64,000 bases of DNA from JAAURB01 sp049647265 (GTDB lineage: Bacteria; Cyanobacteriota; Cyanobacteriia; Cyanobacteriales; Microcoleaceae), in contig JBARXJ010000049.1 in assembly GCA_049647265.1 (NCBI GenBank), forward strand, positions 59,096-123,095, in the 5' to 3' direction. The notes under the pieces are model-generated. The model made no database searches. It saw only the letters and a program-made list of their open reading frames with translations, and was not told where the DNA came from. The position numbers were made by a program, and so were the translations under genes. This document shows positions 24,276-34,214 of this stretch, piece after piece (within the stretch, counting starts at the first letter, position 1; every line of letters begins with the position of its first letter).

Positions 24276-26330
24276 CTATTCAGCAGGTTGTTCTGATTGG
24301 AGTTTATTCAGGTACTCTTCAATCGCAGCAGTGGCGAGCTCAACAACGGGTTTACCCAAGCGCTTAGACTCTTCTTTGAGTTGAGTATAAACCTCATGGC
24401 GCACGCTCACCCGATGCCGAATTTTATTCGGGTCAGTGGTTGTGTCTGACTCGGGCGCGGTGGGTTGGCTGACACCGTTGTTGTTACTGAATGTAACCGA
24501 AGGCACTTGTTCAGGAAGGGTTGCACTACTTGGCATCACTGCTGTCTCGTTCATATTCATCGAAGGCATGGGTTGATAATGGGTTACAAACTGGCGAATA
24601 GCATCGAACCCAACGCGATCGCAGAAATCCCCAAAAGATTCCTCAGCTTGACGATCTTGCTTAAAATAAACAAACATCGGTTCGAGGAAGCTTTCTAACT
24701 CATCAATCGGTAAGCGATCGACAAAGGGCTGAGCGAGTCGCGTCTGATCGGGTGATCCCCCTAACCAAATTTGATAGGTACCAGGGAGAGTGCCGACAAA
24801 TCCGAGTTCCGCCACATAAGGTCTAGCACATCCATTAGGACATCCTGTCATCCGAGTAACAAAATGTTCTTGTGCCAGTCCTATCTTGTCCAACAATACC
24901 CGAATCCGTTTCAGGACACCAGGGATAGCGCGTTCAGATTCTGCGGTCGCGAGTCCACAGGTAGGGAATGCTGGACAAGCCATAGCATAACGCACTAAGG
25001 GATCAATGTCTGATTCTTTGGCGATGCCATGAGCGTCCAAAATCTGTTGAATTTTGGCTTGATCTTCTGGGTTGATATCATACAGCAGAATATTATGATT
25101 GGCACTCAAGACCATGGGCAGTTGGAATTGTTCCACAATGGTTTTAAGGGCGGTTTTGAGGCGGAAATCTCCTTCATCCTTGACCCGGCCATTTTCAACG
25201 GAAATCCCGACAAACTTTAAACCATCCCCTTGATCGTGCCATCCCAGATAATCTTGATATTTCCATTCCGGCAGGGATTTAAATGGCTGTAAGGGTTTGC
25301 CGAAATACTCTTCTACTTTGGCTCTGAATTTCTCCACCCCCCAGTCTTCAATTAGGTATTTTAGCCGGGCGTGACGGCGGTTACTGCGATCGCCATAATC
25401 TCTTTGGGTGGCTACAACGGCTTTAACCGCATCGTAAACATCTTCTTTGGCAACAAAACCAATTTCATCGGCTAGGCGGGGAAAGGTTTCTTCTTTGCGA
25501 TGGGTTCGTCCTAAACCGCCTCCTGCATAGAGATTAAATCCTTCGAGTTCCCCCGCCTGATTACAAATCACGACTAAACTTAAATCGTGGGTATATAAAT
25601 CTATCGAGTTATCTCCCGGTACAGTCACAGAACATTTAAACTTCCGGGGCATATAATGCTCACCGTAGATCGGTTCTTCTTTATCGTGAAAAATTGTACC
25701 GTTACCGTTGCGTTGGCGGGCAGCTTTGACTTCAGGATCTTCTTCGGCACTGACAAATTTTTCCCCATCAAGCCAGATTTCGTAGTACGCTCCGGTTTGA
25801 GGCGCTAAGAGATCGGCGATATTATTGGCATAAGTCCGGGCATATTCATATTCGGGGCGATCGCGATAAGGCGCAGCAGGAGCCATAACGTTACGGTTGA
25901 TATCGCCACAAGCCCCGAGGGTTGATCCCATGCTTTTAATAATGGCAGCAATCACTGTTCTGATGTTTTTTTTCAACACCCCGTGAAGCTGAAACCCTTG
26001 GCGAGTGGTGGCTCTGATTGTACCGTTACCGTATTCATCGGACAGGCGATCTAAGGTTAAATACAGTTCAGTTGGAATGAACCCACCGGGGTTACGGGTT
26101 CGCAACATCATTTGATAATCTTTTTGCTGACCTTTGGCGCGCTTCTCCCGATTATATTGTTGGTAAGAGCCATGAAACTTGAGAATTTGAATCGCATCTT
26201 CTGTGAAGAAGTTTTCGTTATTTTGAAGTTCTGTAGCGAGCGGTTCTCGCAGATTGTTACTATTTTCTTTAATGCCTTCAAGTTTAGAAGGTTTACGAAC
26301 GGAAGTTGATGGATTTACAGAAGTAGTCAT
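24276..26330 (-). CDS. sir: Ferredoxin-sulfite reductase with C-terminal ribbon-helix-helix tail
   Basis: Reduces sulfite to sulfide with six electrons from ferredoxin in assimilatory sulfur metabolism. The two homologous halves of the siroheme enzyme are present. The 4Fe-4S/siroheme cysteines are C452, C458, C497 and C501 (ACPAFPTC and TGCPNGC). The catalytic core ends near residue 585; a Ser/Thr/Pro linker then leads to about 49 extra residues (636-684) that read as a ribbon-helix-helix: a short basic strand HRVSVRHEV, then helices YTQLKEESKRLG and VVELATAAIEEYL. The 684-residue length exceeds the usual 630-640. A nitrite reductase is excluded by the overall sulfite reductase sequence character. 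Confidence 0.94.
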   Translation of the reverse strand: MTTSVNPSTSVRKPSKLEGIKENSNNLREPLATELQNNENFFTEDAIQILKFHGSYQQYNREKRAKGQQKDYQMMLRTRNPGGFIPTELYLTLDRLSDEYGNGTIRATTRQGFQLHGVLKKNIRTVIAAIIKSMGSTLGACGDINRNVMAPAAPYRDRPEYEYARTYANNIADLLAPQTGAYYEIWLDGEKFVSAEEDPEVKAARQRNGNGTIFHDKEEPIYGEHYMPRKFKCSVTVPGDNSIDLYTHDLSLVVICNQAGELEGFNLYAGGGLGRTHRKEETFPRLADEIGFVAKEDVYDAVKAVVATQRDYGDRSNRRHARLKYLIEDWGVEKFRAKVEEYFGKPLQPFKSLPEWKYQDYLGWHDQGDGLKFVGISVENGRVKDEGDFRLKTALKTIVEQFQLPMVLSANHNILLYDINPEDQAKIQQILDAHGIAKESDIDPLVRYAMACPAFPTCGLATAESERAIPGVLKRIRVLLDKIGLAQEHFVTRMTGCPNGCARPYVAELGFVGTLPGTYQIWLGGSPDQTRLAQPFVDRLPIDELESFLEPMFVYFKQDRQAEESFGDFCDRVGFDAIRQFVTHYQPMPSMNMNETAVMPSSATLPEQVPSVTFSNNNGVSQPTAPESDTTTDPNKIRHRVSVRHEVYTQLKEESKRLGKPVVELATAAIEEYLNKLQSEQPAE

Positions 26331-26540
26331 AGAACAGTTAATTTATGTCTCGGCAGACGTAACAAAAGCACGCACATTAGGTGAACGGAGTTAGGTATCA
26401 AGCTCAAAACTCCAATAATCCGGTCGGAATTGAGGAATCGACCTCAATCGTAACATGATGCTATTAAAGATTGTCCCTCATTGCCAGAACAATCGGCTCA
26501 AGTCACAATGAAATATTAAGAGTTAACACAGGTTAAAAAA

Positions 26541-26798
26541 ATGTCAAATTCCTTAATGTATTCAGAAGACCATTTTGTGGTATTGGAAGTGAATCAACCC
26601 GAAGTTATTCTGACTCGCGCAGAATTGCTGACCAAATTAGAGTCAATATTATCTCAACATCAAGATAATTTACCCCGCGACTTACAAAAGTATTCTACAG
26701 TCACTCAACAAGCGCAATACTTATTAGATACCTGTTGTGAGTTTGATCTCAGTCCTGGAAAATATTTACAGTGGTATGCAATTCGATTAGAAAAATAA
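26541..26798 (+). CDS. CRR7-like protein (chlororespiratory reduction 7)
   Basis: An 85-residue soluble protein whose sequence, notably LPRDLQKYSTVTQQAQYLLD and the ending LQWYAIRLEK, fits the CRR7 family. In plants CRR7 is needed for assembly of the peripheral arm of the chloroplast NDH-1 complex, and cyanobacteria have homologues. Recognition is from memory of the family pattern. The methyltransferase gene begins 13 bases after its stop, so they are likely co-transcribed. Confidence 0.75.
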   Translation: MSNSLMYSEDHFVVLEVNQPEVILTRAELLTKLESILSQHQDNLPRDLQKYSTVTQQAQYLLDTCCEFDLSPGKYLQWYAIRLEK

Positions 26799-26811
26799 AG
26801 TACGTTGAGGC

Positions 26812-27522
26812 ATGGGTCTGCATCAATTTCAATTTAAACAGTTTACCATTCTTCAAGATCGTTGTGGGATGAAAGTCACCACAGATGGGGTGTTATTGGG
26901 GGCATGGACTAACCCCAATGGTGTTGGGCGAATTTTGGATATTGGCACAGGTACGGGTTTAATTGCTTTAATGTTAGCGCAACGTTGCACAGCCCAAATT
27001 GATGGGGTGGAAATTGATGGCTCTGCTTGTTTGCAAGCCCAGGAAAATGTAGCAAGATCCTCATGGCAACACCAAGTTAAAGTGTATCATTCTTCTCTTC
27101 AAGATTATACATTAAATTGCCCTCATTTGTATGATTTAATTGTCTGTAATCCTCCTTTTTTTACAAATGTTTCTAAGGCGGCAACTCCAGCTCGAACCCT
27201 TGCCCGGCATAACGATAAACTCACTTTGACTGAGTTATTTTTTGCAGTCAATCGGCTTTTAACAAAAGAAGGAAGAATGACGATGATTTATCCCTATATC
27301 GCCGCCAATCAATTAAAAGAAAATATTAAACCGTTTGGTTTGTTTTTAAATAAAATCGTTGCTCTGAAAACCACTCCTCAAGCTCAGCCGAAACGGATAT
27401 TAATAGAACTCAGTCGCCAGCCTGTTTGTTTATCTGAGCAATCTCTCGTTGTTCAAACAAATCAGCATCATTATACACCCGAATTTATTGAGTTAGTTCG
27501 GGATTTTTATCTCAAGTATTGA
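26812..27522 (+). CDS. tRNA1(Val) adenine-37 N6-methyltransferase-like protein (TrmN6/YfiC)
   Basis: A Rossmann-fold SAM methyltransferase of 236 residues. The SAM motif I is DIGTGTGLIALML (43-55), motif IV is NPPF (113-116), which marks methylation of an exocyclic amino group, and the N-terminal FKQFTILQD is the family opening. YfiC-type enzymes modify A37 of tRNA-Val. The substrate is assigned by family only. It lies 13 bases after the crr7-like gene and ends 10 bases before a convergent J-domain gene. Confidence 0.85.
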   Translation: MGLHQFQFKQFTILQDRCGMKVTTDGVLLGAWTNPNGVGRILDIGTGTGLIALMLAQRCTAQIDGVEIDGSACLQAQENVARSSWQHQVKVYHSSLQDYTLNCPHLYDLIVCNPPFFTNVSKAATPARTLARHNDKLTLTELFFAVNRLLTKEGRMTMIYPYIAANQLKENIKPFGLFLNKIVALKTTPQAQPKRILIELSRQPVCLSEQSLVVQTNQHHYTPEFIELVRDFYLKY

Positions 27523-27532
27523 CAAGCGTTTC

Positions 27533-28210
27533 TTATAAAATACTTTTCATTCTGGCTTGAGCTTCCTGTTGCATTTGAAAAGCAATGCTAAAAAATTCTT
27601 GTCCTGTATGTAAATGAGAATCTTCATAATTTAAAGTAAAAAAGTTTAAATCTTCTAACCCATCTTCGACATGATTAAGAGAATAATAAAGATGTGCTGC
27701 CACTCCCGCAACATTTGCCGGATTTGGAATTGATCGAAATAAACGTTGTGCTTTTTCTAAACCTTCTTTACTGGTTTGAACATAAGTTTGAAAAGCCTCC
27801 ATCAATTCATCATCAAAAGGATCGGCTGAAAGTTCATCAACTTCTGGTTGAAATGCTTCTAATATTTGATTAATAATACTGTTGATGGGTTGATAAACCT
27901 GAGACAACCATTGATGTAATTCAGCATCAAGAGAACTACCTCGTTGACGTTTACGAGCTTTTCCGTCTTGAGTTTTACGATAGGTTTGAGACTGTTGGGT
28001 ATAGATATAAAGTTGTTGATCGTATGATTGTCGCTGTTTGGGATCGCTGAGAACTTCATAAGCGGCATTAATCTTAATAATTTTATCATGATTCGCACTA
28101 TGAAGTTGACTATCTGGATGAAATAGTTTAGCTAAACGACGGTAAGCTTTTTTAATTTCTGCCTGAGTTGCACTGGGCTGAATCTCTAAAGTGTGGTAAT
28201 AGTTAGACAT
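27533..28210 (-). CDS. J-domain protein
   Basis: A 225-residue protein starting MSNYYHTLEIQPSATQAEIKKAYRRLAKLFHPD, a classical J-domain with the HPD tripeptide at 31-33 that stimulates DnaK ATPase. No Gly/Phe region, zinc-finger or DnaJ C-terminal substrate domain follows; the remaining 150 residues are helical and unlike known domains. It is therefore a class III co-chaperone with a specific, unknown client. The start was moved from an upstream TTG/ATG frame position (28231) to 28210, where homology begins. Confidence 0.9.
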   Translation of the reverse strand: MSNYYHTLEIQPSATQAEIKKAYRRLAKLFHPDSQLHSANHDKIIKINAAYEVLSDPKQRQSYDQQLYIYTQQSQTYRKTQDGKARKRQRGSSLDAELHQWLSQVYQPINSIINQILEAFQPEVDELSADPFDDELMEAFQTYVQTSKEGLEKAQRLFRSIPNPANVAGVAAHLYYSLNHVEDGLEDLNFFTLNYEDSHLHTGQEFFSIAFQMQQEAQARMKSIL

Positions 28211-28260
28211 AAAAGTTACATTGAAATTCATTCATCTTTCCACAAATAATTATTCTAGCA

Positions 28261-31200
28261 TCAACTTATTTCTGGAAGATTATCGGCTGGAATAATCAGC
28301 GGTGATTCAATTGGCTCAGCTTGAAAAACAGCCTGCAATGCTTCCTGTAAAGTGGGACGCATGACAATCTGATTTTCGTAAGAAACAATCACTCGCGCTA
28401 AGGTTGGCAAGCTATTTTCAGTTGCTTCTAGATAAATCGGCTCTACATAGAGAAGAGATTGTTCAATCGGAATGACGAGTAAGTTCCCCTGAATCACACG
28501 AGAGCCTTGACGATTCCAAAGAGAGATTTGCTCAGAAATTTCTGGTTTTTGATTAATTAAGGCTTCGACTTGTTCTGGCCCAAAAACTAATCGTTCTTTA
28601 GGAAATTGATACAGTAAAAGTTTACCATATTGTTGAGCATCAGAACGTGCTGCTAACCAAGCAATTAAATTAATTCGACTGGCGGGAGTGAAGGGTTGTA
28701 ATAAGATAAATTCTTCGGAGTTTTCTTGCGGTAAACGCATCGTAATATAATAAGGCTCAACGGGTAATTGTTCATTCCCATAGATTTCTGTTGGGACTCG
28801 CCATTGATCTTCTCGATTATAAAATACGCGCGGATCATCCATATGATAAGTTAGCAAACGTTCAGATTGAATTCTAAATAAATCTAGCGGATAGCGAATA
28901 TGAGTATACAAAGAAGGTGGCATTTCTTCGATGGGTTGAAATAGCTCTGGGAAAACTTTTTGCCAGCTTGTAATAATGGGATCTTGGAGTTGATCGAGAT
29001 AATAGAATTTAACGGAGCCATTATAAGCATCAATCACAACTTTGACAGAGTTACGAATATAGTTAAAAGAGCCACCTTCTGGATCGGAATAAGGATAGTT
29101 AGAACTGGTTGTGTAAGCATCTAAAATCCAGTATAAGTAATTGCGATCGGATGGATCTTTATTTGGATCAAATGACTTTGAGTCTCCTTTGGCAACAACC
29201 AAATAAGGATCGCTATCGTAGCGTAAAAATGGCGCAATAGCTTTGACTCTTTGGATAATATTACGGCGAAATAACAGCTTTGTATCGGGTTGAAAGTTGC
29301 GCGTAAATATCATTTGCCAATTTCTTAAATAATTCGCAAAAATCAGCCGCTGCCATCCTGAACCAATTGCAATACCACCTGTACCCTCATAAGTATTGTA
29401 GACATTTTCATCTCCCAATGGATAATCTAATTCATCCACGCTAGTAGAAGTCATGACATCAGTATTGGTTAATTCTCCATAATAAATTCGAGGATTTCCA
29501 ATGGGAATACTATCTTTAACTCGGGGAGCGACTTCTAAGGTACTTTCTGGATTTAACTGAGGAGAAGCACCAATATTCTTGACGAAATATTCAGGAAGTC
29601 CCCCTTCTCCGACTCGGTTTACCGGGGACAAAGTAAAGCCATAACCATGGGTATAAACGAGGTGTTTATTTACCCAAGTTTGTGCTTCTTCTGGAACAGA
29701 TTGATAATTGAGTTCTCGTGCTGTGATTAAAACTTGTTGCTTTTCTGTCCGGTTATTTGCTGTTTGTTCTTGAGGTTCTTTGAGTAAAGTATATCGGTCA
29801 ATATCGGCTTCGTTAAATTCATAATAAGGTCGAATTTGTTGAAGCTGTCGATTTGTTTTGAGTAAAGGTCGCTCGTCCCATAAACGAACATTTTTAATGG
29901 TTAAATCATTGTTTTGAATATCGTTATAAGTTAATTCTCCTTGGGGTGCAAAGGTTTCGACAGTCATATTCTCTAAACCAAATGCATTACGAGTAAACCG
30001 AATACTACGTTCAATATAAGGAATTTCTCGAGCAATTTCATTCGGCTGAACCACTAAACGTTGAACAATACTTGGAAGTAGCCAACCCGCAGCAAAAACA
30101 ATCGTAATATACCAAGCTAATATTGCTCGTAAAGAATAGCTATCTGCAAACAGTTTGGTGCGCGGACGAGTTAGGCGTTTTTTACGACGAAGTCGTAAGG
30201 TTCTTAAACTAATTTCAATATAAGGACGAAGGGCTTTAACAGAAAAGAAAGCTTGCCCAAATAAAAAGATTGCTATTGCAATTGTGATAAAAAATAAGAG
30301 TAAATATACAGGAGATTGGACATTAACATCAGTATAACTTGCGCCGAAAACAACCCCTTGCTTGGAGTAAAGAAGTTCATACCGATCTATGAGATGTTTT
30401 AAGGCTAAACTGAGCATTAGTAACCCGGCTAAACCATGTAAATGGCGTTGTTGAGGTTGAGAAAAACCAGAAAAACGACCTTGACTAAAGCTATTTCCAG
30501 ATAATAAGTAAACTAAAGTACAACTAATCAAACAGGTCGTAAAAATACCAAATAGCCAAAAATCTAATAAGTGTGCAATGGGTAATATAAAAATATAAAG
30601 ACTCAGATCGTGATTGAATAGATCTTCACGTTGATTAAAAACAGTTGGATGAAGTGATAATAAGATATTTCCCCAATGACTGGAAAGCACTAAACCAAAC
30701 CCTAAACTCAGAAAGACTGTTGTTAGGAGTTGTGAAAGCTGAGGCTGAATAATGGTTCCGATAATAATAAGAATGCTAGTAATAATTAAGCCGTAAGAGT
30801 TGGGAATTTGTTGTAATAGATTGACAATGGACTCCACCTCAAACTGTTCAGGGATTAAAGGAGAAATTAAAGGTAGATTGAGATCGGGTCGCCAATACTT
30901 TAAGAAAATTTGACCATAATAGACTAAGATTAATCCGAGTAAGATGCTGAGGCTGATAATGAAAATAATTAATGGCTTAAAAGAAAGAGCAACTGGCTTT
31001 TTCACCGGGATAGGCGCGAAGTACGGCAGCTTCTCGGCAGTGTTTTCTACAGTCTCAGGCGGATATTTATATCGGTTTGCAATGATCCAGTTTCCGCCTA
31101 AAAATAATGCAGTGATTCCGGCTGCAATTAACCATAATAAACTCTGAGTCAACAGGCGTTGTCCGAATACGGAAAGATAACCCACTTCATCAAACCACCA

Positions 31201-31293
31201 CCACTCAGCGATGACTTTTGCGCCGGAGTCAAGTAGTAGAAAGCTAGAAATTAGAAATAATAAAACTCGGGTAATCCAGATTTTATTAACCAT
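28261..31293 (-). CDS. UPF0182 family membrane protein
   Basis: A 1010-residue protein of the UPF0182 family, widespread in cyanobacteria and actinobacteria. About seven hydrophobic segments occupy residues 5-420 (the first at 8-25, then WWWFDEVGYLSVF, a family hallmark). A large extracytoplasmic domain follows (about 420-1000), with YNDIQNNDLTIKNVRLWDERPL and YTHGYGFTLSPVN as conserved patches. The biochemical function of the family is unknown. It is divergently transcribed from the composite polyferredoxin gene at 31513, with a 219-base shared upstream region. Confidence 0.93.
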   Translation of the reverse strand: MVNKIWITRVLLFLISSFLLLDSGAKVIAEWWWFDEVGYLSVFGQRLLTQSLLWLIAAGITALFLGGNWIIANRYKYPPETVENTAEKLPYFAPIPVKKPVALSFKPLIIFIISLSILLGLILVYYGQIFLKYWRPDLNLPLISPLIPEQFEVESIVNLLQQIPNSYGLIITSILIIIGTIIQPQLSQLLTTVFLSLGFGLVLSSHWGNILLSLHPTVFNQREDLFNHDLSLYIFILPIAHLLDFWLFGIFTTCLISCTLVYLLSGNSFSQGRFSGFSQPQQRHLHGLAGLLMLSLALKHLIDRYELLYSKQGVVFGASYTDVNVQSPVYLLLFFITIAIAIFLFGQAFFSVKALRPYIEISLRTLRLRRKKRLTRPRTKLFADSYSLRAILAWYITIVFAAGWLLPSIVQRLVVQPNEIAREIPYIERSIRFTRNAFGLENMTVETFAPQGELTYNDIQNNDLTIKNVRLWDERPLLKTNRQLQQIRPYYEFNEADIDRYTLLKEPQEQTANNRTEKQQVLITARELNYQSVPEEAQTWVNKHLVYTHGYGFTLSPVNRVGEGGLPEYFVKNIGASPQLNPESTLEVAPRVKDSIPIGNPRIYYGELTNTDVMTSTSVDELDYPLGDENVYNTYEGTGGIAIGSGWQRLIFANYLRNWQMIFTRNFQPDTKLLFRRNIIQRVKAIAPFLRYDSDPYLVVAKGDSKSFDPNKDPSDRNYLYWILDAYTTSSNYPYSDPEGGSFNYIRNSVKVVIDAYNGSVKFYYLDQLQDPIITSWQKVFPELFQPIEEMPPSLYTHIRYPLDLFRIQSERLLTYHMDDPRVFYNREDQWRVPTEIYGNEQLPVEPYYITMRLPQENSEEFILLQPFTPASRINLIAWLAARSDAQQYGKLLLYQFPKERLVFGPEQVEALINQKPEISEQISLWNRQGSRVIQGNLLVIPIEQSLLYVEPIYLEATENSLPTLARVIVSYENQIVMRPTLQEALQAVFQAEPIESPLIIPADNLPEIS

Positions 31294-31512
31294 TCGTATT
31301 AATTTAACTGCACTATAATTTAAGAAAGTCGGTTTTCTATTTTAGCGTTGGATATCAAAAGATGACAGACAAATGAATAACTTAACTTTTTGTAAACCTT
31401 CGTTAGAAAGTTCAATCTATATTTAACTAGACCTTAAAATAATAGATGCGATCATGATACCGATCAATTTTACATTGTAAAATTAAGCTGAAATGAGTAG
31501 GAGCGGATGTTG

Positions 31513-34035
31513 ATGAGTAACTCCGGATGGATGACGTGGTTGCAGGAGCGTACAGCTCTTAATGTACTCGATACAAAAATCTTAACGGCGATCGCGCAAC
31601 ATCTTCAACATCGTACTATTGCACCTCAACAACCTGTCGTTGAAGCGCAGACGACTCCAGATGGATTATACATTTTATATTCGGGTCATCTTGAAACTCC
31701 CTCCTATCATTGGCATTCTGTTAGTTTACTGCCTGGATCGCTGATTAATCTTCAAGAATTGTTACTTAATCAGCCGATTCAAAAAACATTAATTACCCAC
31801 GATCAATGTCAATTTGGTTTCATTTCAGCAGAGAATTTTCAAGCTTTAGTTAAACAATATCCAGAAATTAATCAAGCTTTTTCTCAACAATTAGCCAGAA
31901 AAGTAGAGGAATTATCAGCGCAACTCTCCTATGAACAGGAACGAATGGCTTTGCTTCAACCCTACTTAATTCCAAAAGTAAAACGGGGTATTGTTGGGAA
32001 AAGTCGGTATGGGGTCAAACTCCGAGCGCAAATTATTAAAGCAGCAAAAGATAGAGAAACTGTTCTTATTTTTGGAGAGCCCGGATTAGAAAAAGATAAT
32101 TCGGCTGCATTAATTCATTTTAGTTCTTCTAATCGCAGAAAACCACTGATTAAAATTGATTGTGGTCAGCTTCAAACAAAAGCCGCCGAATTTTGGGGAC
32201 GTGTGGGAGGAAAGCCTGGGTTATTAGAAGGATTAGAAGATGGTACTTTAATTTTAAATAATATTGAAGATCTGTCTGAAGAATTAATCCCTCAAATCTT
32301 AAATTTAATTAAAAATAAAACTTATCATCCGGTCGGTGAAACCGATAAAACTCAGAGTCAATCTCGAGTCACATCGGCTCGAATTCTCATGATTTCAGAG
32401 AAGGCATTTTCCCAACTCAATCATGAAGTTCATCACCTGATTAAAGTGCCACCCTTGCGAGTTCGGAAAGCAGATATTGAAGATTATACTAATTATTATA
32501 TCAGTCTGATTTGTCGAAATCAATGTATTCAAAAACCTCAAATTACACCAGAAGCGTTACGACGACTACAGGCATATGATTTTCCAAATAATCTACAAGA
32601 ACTTAAAAACTTAATTGAACGTGCATTTGTCCAACTACAAGGAAATTCTAAGATTACGGAAGAGATTATATGGCCGTCTCAAAGTAAGAAAAAACAGTTT
32701 CGTTTGAACTTACTCAATAGCTATCCACGCCTGCGGCAGTTTCTGCGGAGTCCTTGGTGGCCAGATTGGATTAATTATGGTTTTATACTGACTGCATATA
32801 CCCTGGTTGTCATCACTTTATTTATTGGCCCTCAAACTCGCTCAGAAAATTTTGCACTCAATTTATTTTGGGCTTGGTGGTGGCCGATTATTTTAATTAT
32901 TTTTCCATTTTTAGGGCGAATTTGGTGTGCCGTTTGTCCTTTTATGATTTATGGAGAAATTACCCAAAAACTATCTTTATGGCTATTTCCTCGCACCTTA
33001 AAGCGTTGGCCAAGACAAAGAGCAGAAAACTGGGGAGGATGGTTTTTGTGGGGATTGTTTACTTTAATCTTATTATGGGAAGAACTTTGGAATCTAAATA
33101 ATACTGCTTATCTTTCAGCTTTCTTACTATTATTAATTACAGCCGGAGCCATGATTTGCTCAGTGATTTTTGAGCGGCGTTTTTGGTGTCGTTATCTTTG
33201 TCCAATTGGCGGAATGAATGGAATGTTTGCAAAGTTATCGATCACAGAATTACGGGCACAGCAAGGGACTTGTTCGGCTGAATGTAGCACTTATCAATGT
33301 TATAAAGGCGGGCCAGAAAAAGGAGAAGGTTTAGCAACAAATGGTTGTCCGCTTTATTCTCACCCCGCACAGTTAAATGATAACCGAGATTGTGTGTTAT
33401 GTATGACCTGTTTGAAAGCCTGTCCCCATCGTTCTGTAGAGGTTAATTTACGTCCTCCTGCCATAGAATTATGGACAACTCATGTACCTCGAGTTTATGA
33501 AGTTGCTCTTTTATTTCTATTATTAAATCTAGTCTTTCTTCACCGTTTACCCAGTTTACTATCTCAACTCAACTTAAATACTAATCTAGATCATTTCTGG
33601 ACTCATTCTTTGTGGGCGATCGCTGCATTAAGTCTACCAACAATTATTCCACTGATTGCCTATGGAATGATTCGATTAATTTATCACTATAAAAGTCGCT
33701 CTCTACCCCGTTCTTTTATCGAGTTAGCGTATGGATATCTCCCACTTGTTTTAGCTGGAAACTTAGCTCACTATTTAAATTTAGGATTAGAAGAAGCCGG
33801 AAGAATACTACCTGTGACTTGGGCAACATTTGGGCTAAGTGGAGAAGGACTGCCAACGTTTATAACTCATCCAGCCGTAACTGAATTTTTACAAGGATCG
33901 ACACTTGTTGCGGGAGTGTTAGCTGCAATGATTGTGACTCAAAAAATAGCGCGTCAGTCATTTTACTTACTTTTACCTCAGCACTTAAGTACGGTTTTCA
34001 TTGCATTCTGCTGGTGGAAAATCATACTCGGATAA
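31513..34035 (+). CDS. Composite CNMP-like / degenerate sigma54-type AAA+ / membrane polyferredoxin protein
   Basis: An 840-residue fusion. Residues 10-135 resemble a CRP-type cyclic-nucleotide domain. Residues 160-390 resemble a sigma-54-activator AAA+ module, but with a spoiled Walker A (GEPGLEKDN at 188), no GAFTGA loop (FWGRVGGKPG at 227-236) and a spoiled Walker B (GTLILNNIED). Residues 420-840 are a NapH/NosR/CcoG-like membrane polyferredoxin: C472/C475 and C559/C563 (CxxxCP-type), and an 8Fe-type CVLCMTCLKACP at 627-638, with about eight membrane segments. The start is the ATG at 31513, nine bases after AGGAG; an ATG at 31507 is too close to it. Probably a redox-sensing or electron-transfer membrane protein. 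Confidence 0.85.
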   Translation: MSNSGWMTWLQERTALNVLDTKILTAIAQHLQHRTIAPQQPVVEAQTTPDGLYILYSGHLETPSYHWHSVSLLPGSLINLQELLLNQPIQKTLITHDQCQFGFISAENFQALVKQYPEINQAFSQQLARKVEELSAQLSYEQERMALLQPYLIPKVKRGIVGKSRYGVKLRAQIIKAAKDRETVLIFGEPGLEKDNSAALIHFSSSNRRKPLIKIDCGQLQTKAAEFWGRVGGKPGLLEGLEDGTLILNNIEDLSEELIPQILNLIKNKTYHPVGETDKTQSQSRVTSARILMISEKAFSQLNHEVHHLIKVPPLRVRKADIEDYTNYYISLICRNQCIQKPQITPEALRRLQAYDFPNNLQELKNLIERAFVQLQGNSKITEEIIWPSQSKKKQFRLNLLNSYPRLRQFLRSPWWPDWINYGFILTAYTLVVITLFIGPQTRSENFALNLFWAWWWPIILIIFPFLGRIWCAVCPFMIYGEITQKLSLWLFPRTLKRWPRQRAENWGGWFLWGLFTLILLWEELWNLNNTAYLSAFLLLLITAGAMICSVIFERRFWCRYLCPIGGMNGMFAKLSITELRAQQGTCSAECSTYQCYKGGPEKGEGLATNGCPLYSHPAQLNDNRDCVLCMTCLKACPHRSVEVNLRPPAIELWTTHVPRVYEVALLFLLLNLVFLHRLPSLLSQLNLNTNLDHFWTHSLWAIAALSLPTIIPLIAYGMIRLIYHYKSRSLPRSFIELAYGYLPLVLAGNLAHYLNLGLEEAGRILPVTWATFGLSGEGLPTFITHPAVTEFLQGSTLVAGVLAAMIVTQKIARQSFYLLLPQHLSTVFIAFCWWKIILG

Positions 34036-34214
34036 GGTAATTGTGCTTTCATATTTCTAAGAATTAGAGGATTTTCTTAAAGATTGTGTAAAATTTCGAG
34101 ATTTTATTCAACGGCAATTTAGTTTATCTTAAGGCTATGGTAAACTATGAATACTTCATAATCGCGTAATAGTTTTGATAAGTAACTATAACTTCGAGTT
34201 AATAAAATAATAGA

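Noticed and set aside
24465..24998. Two short plus-strand ORFs inside sulfite reductase
   Set aside because: Antisense shadows without family resemblance; the real minus-strand frame is intact across them.
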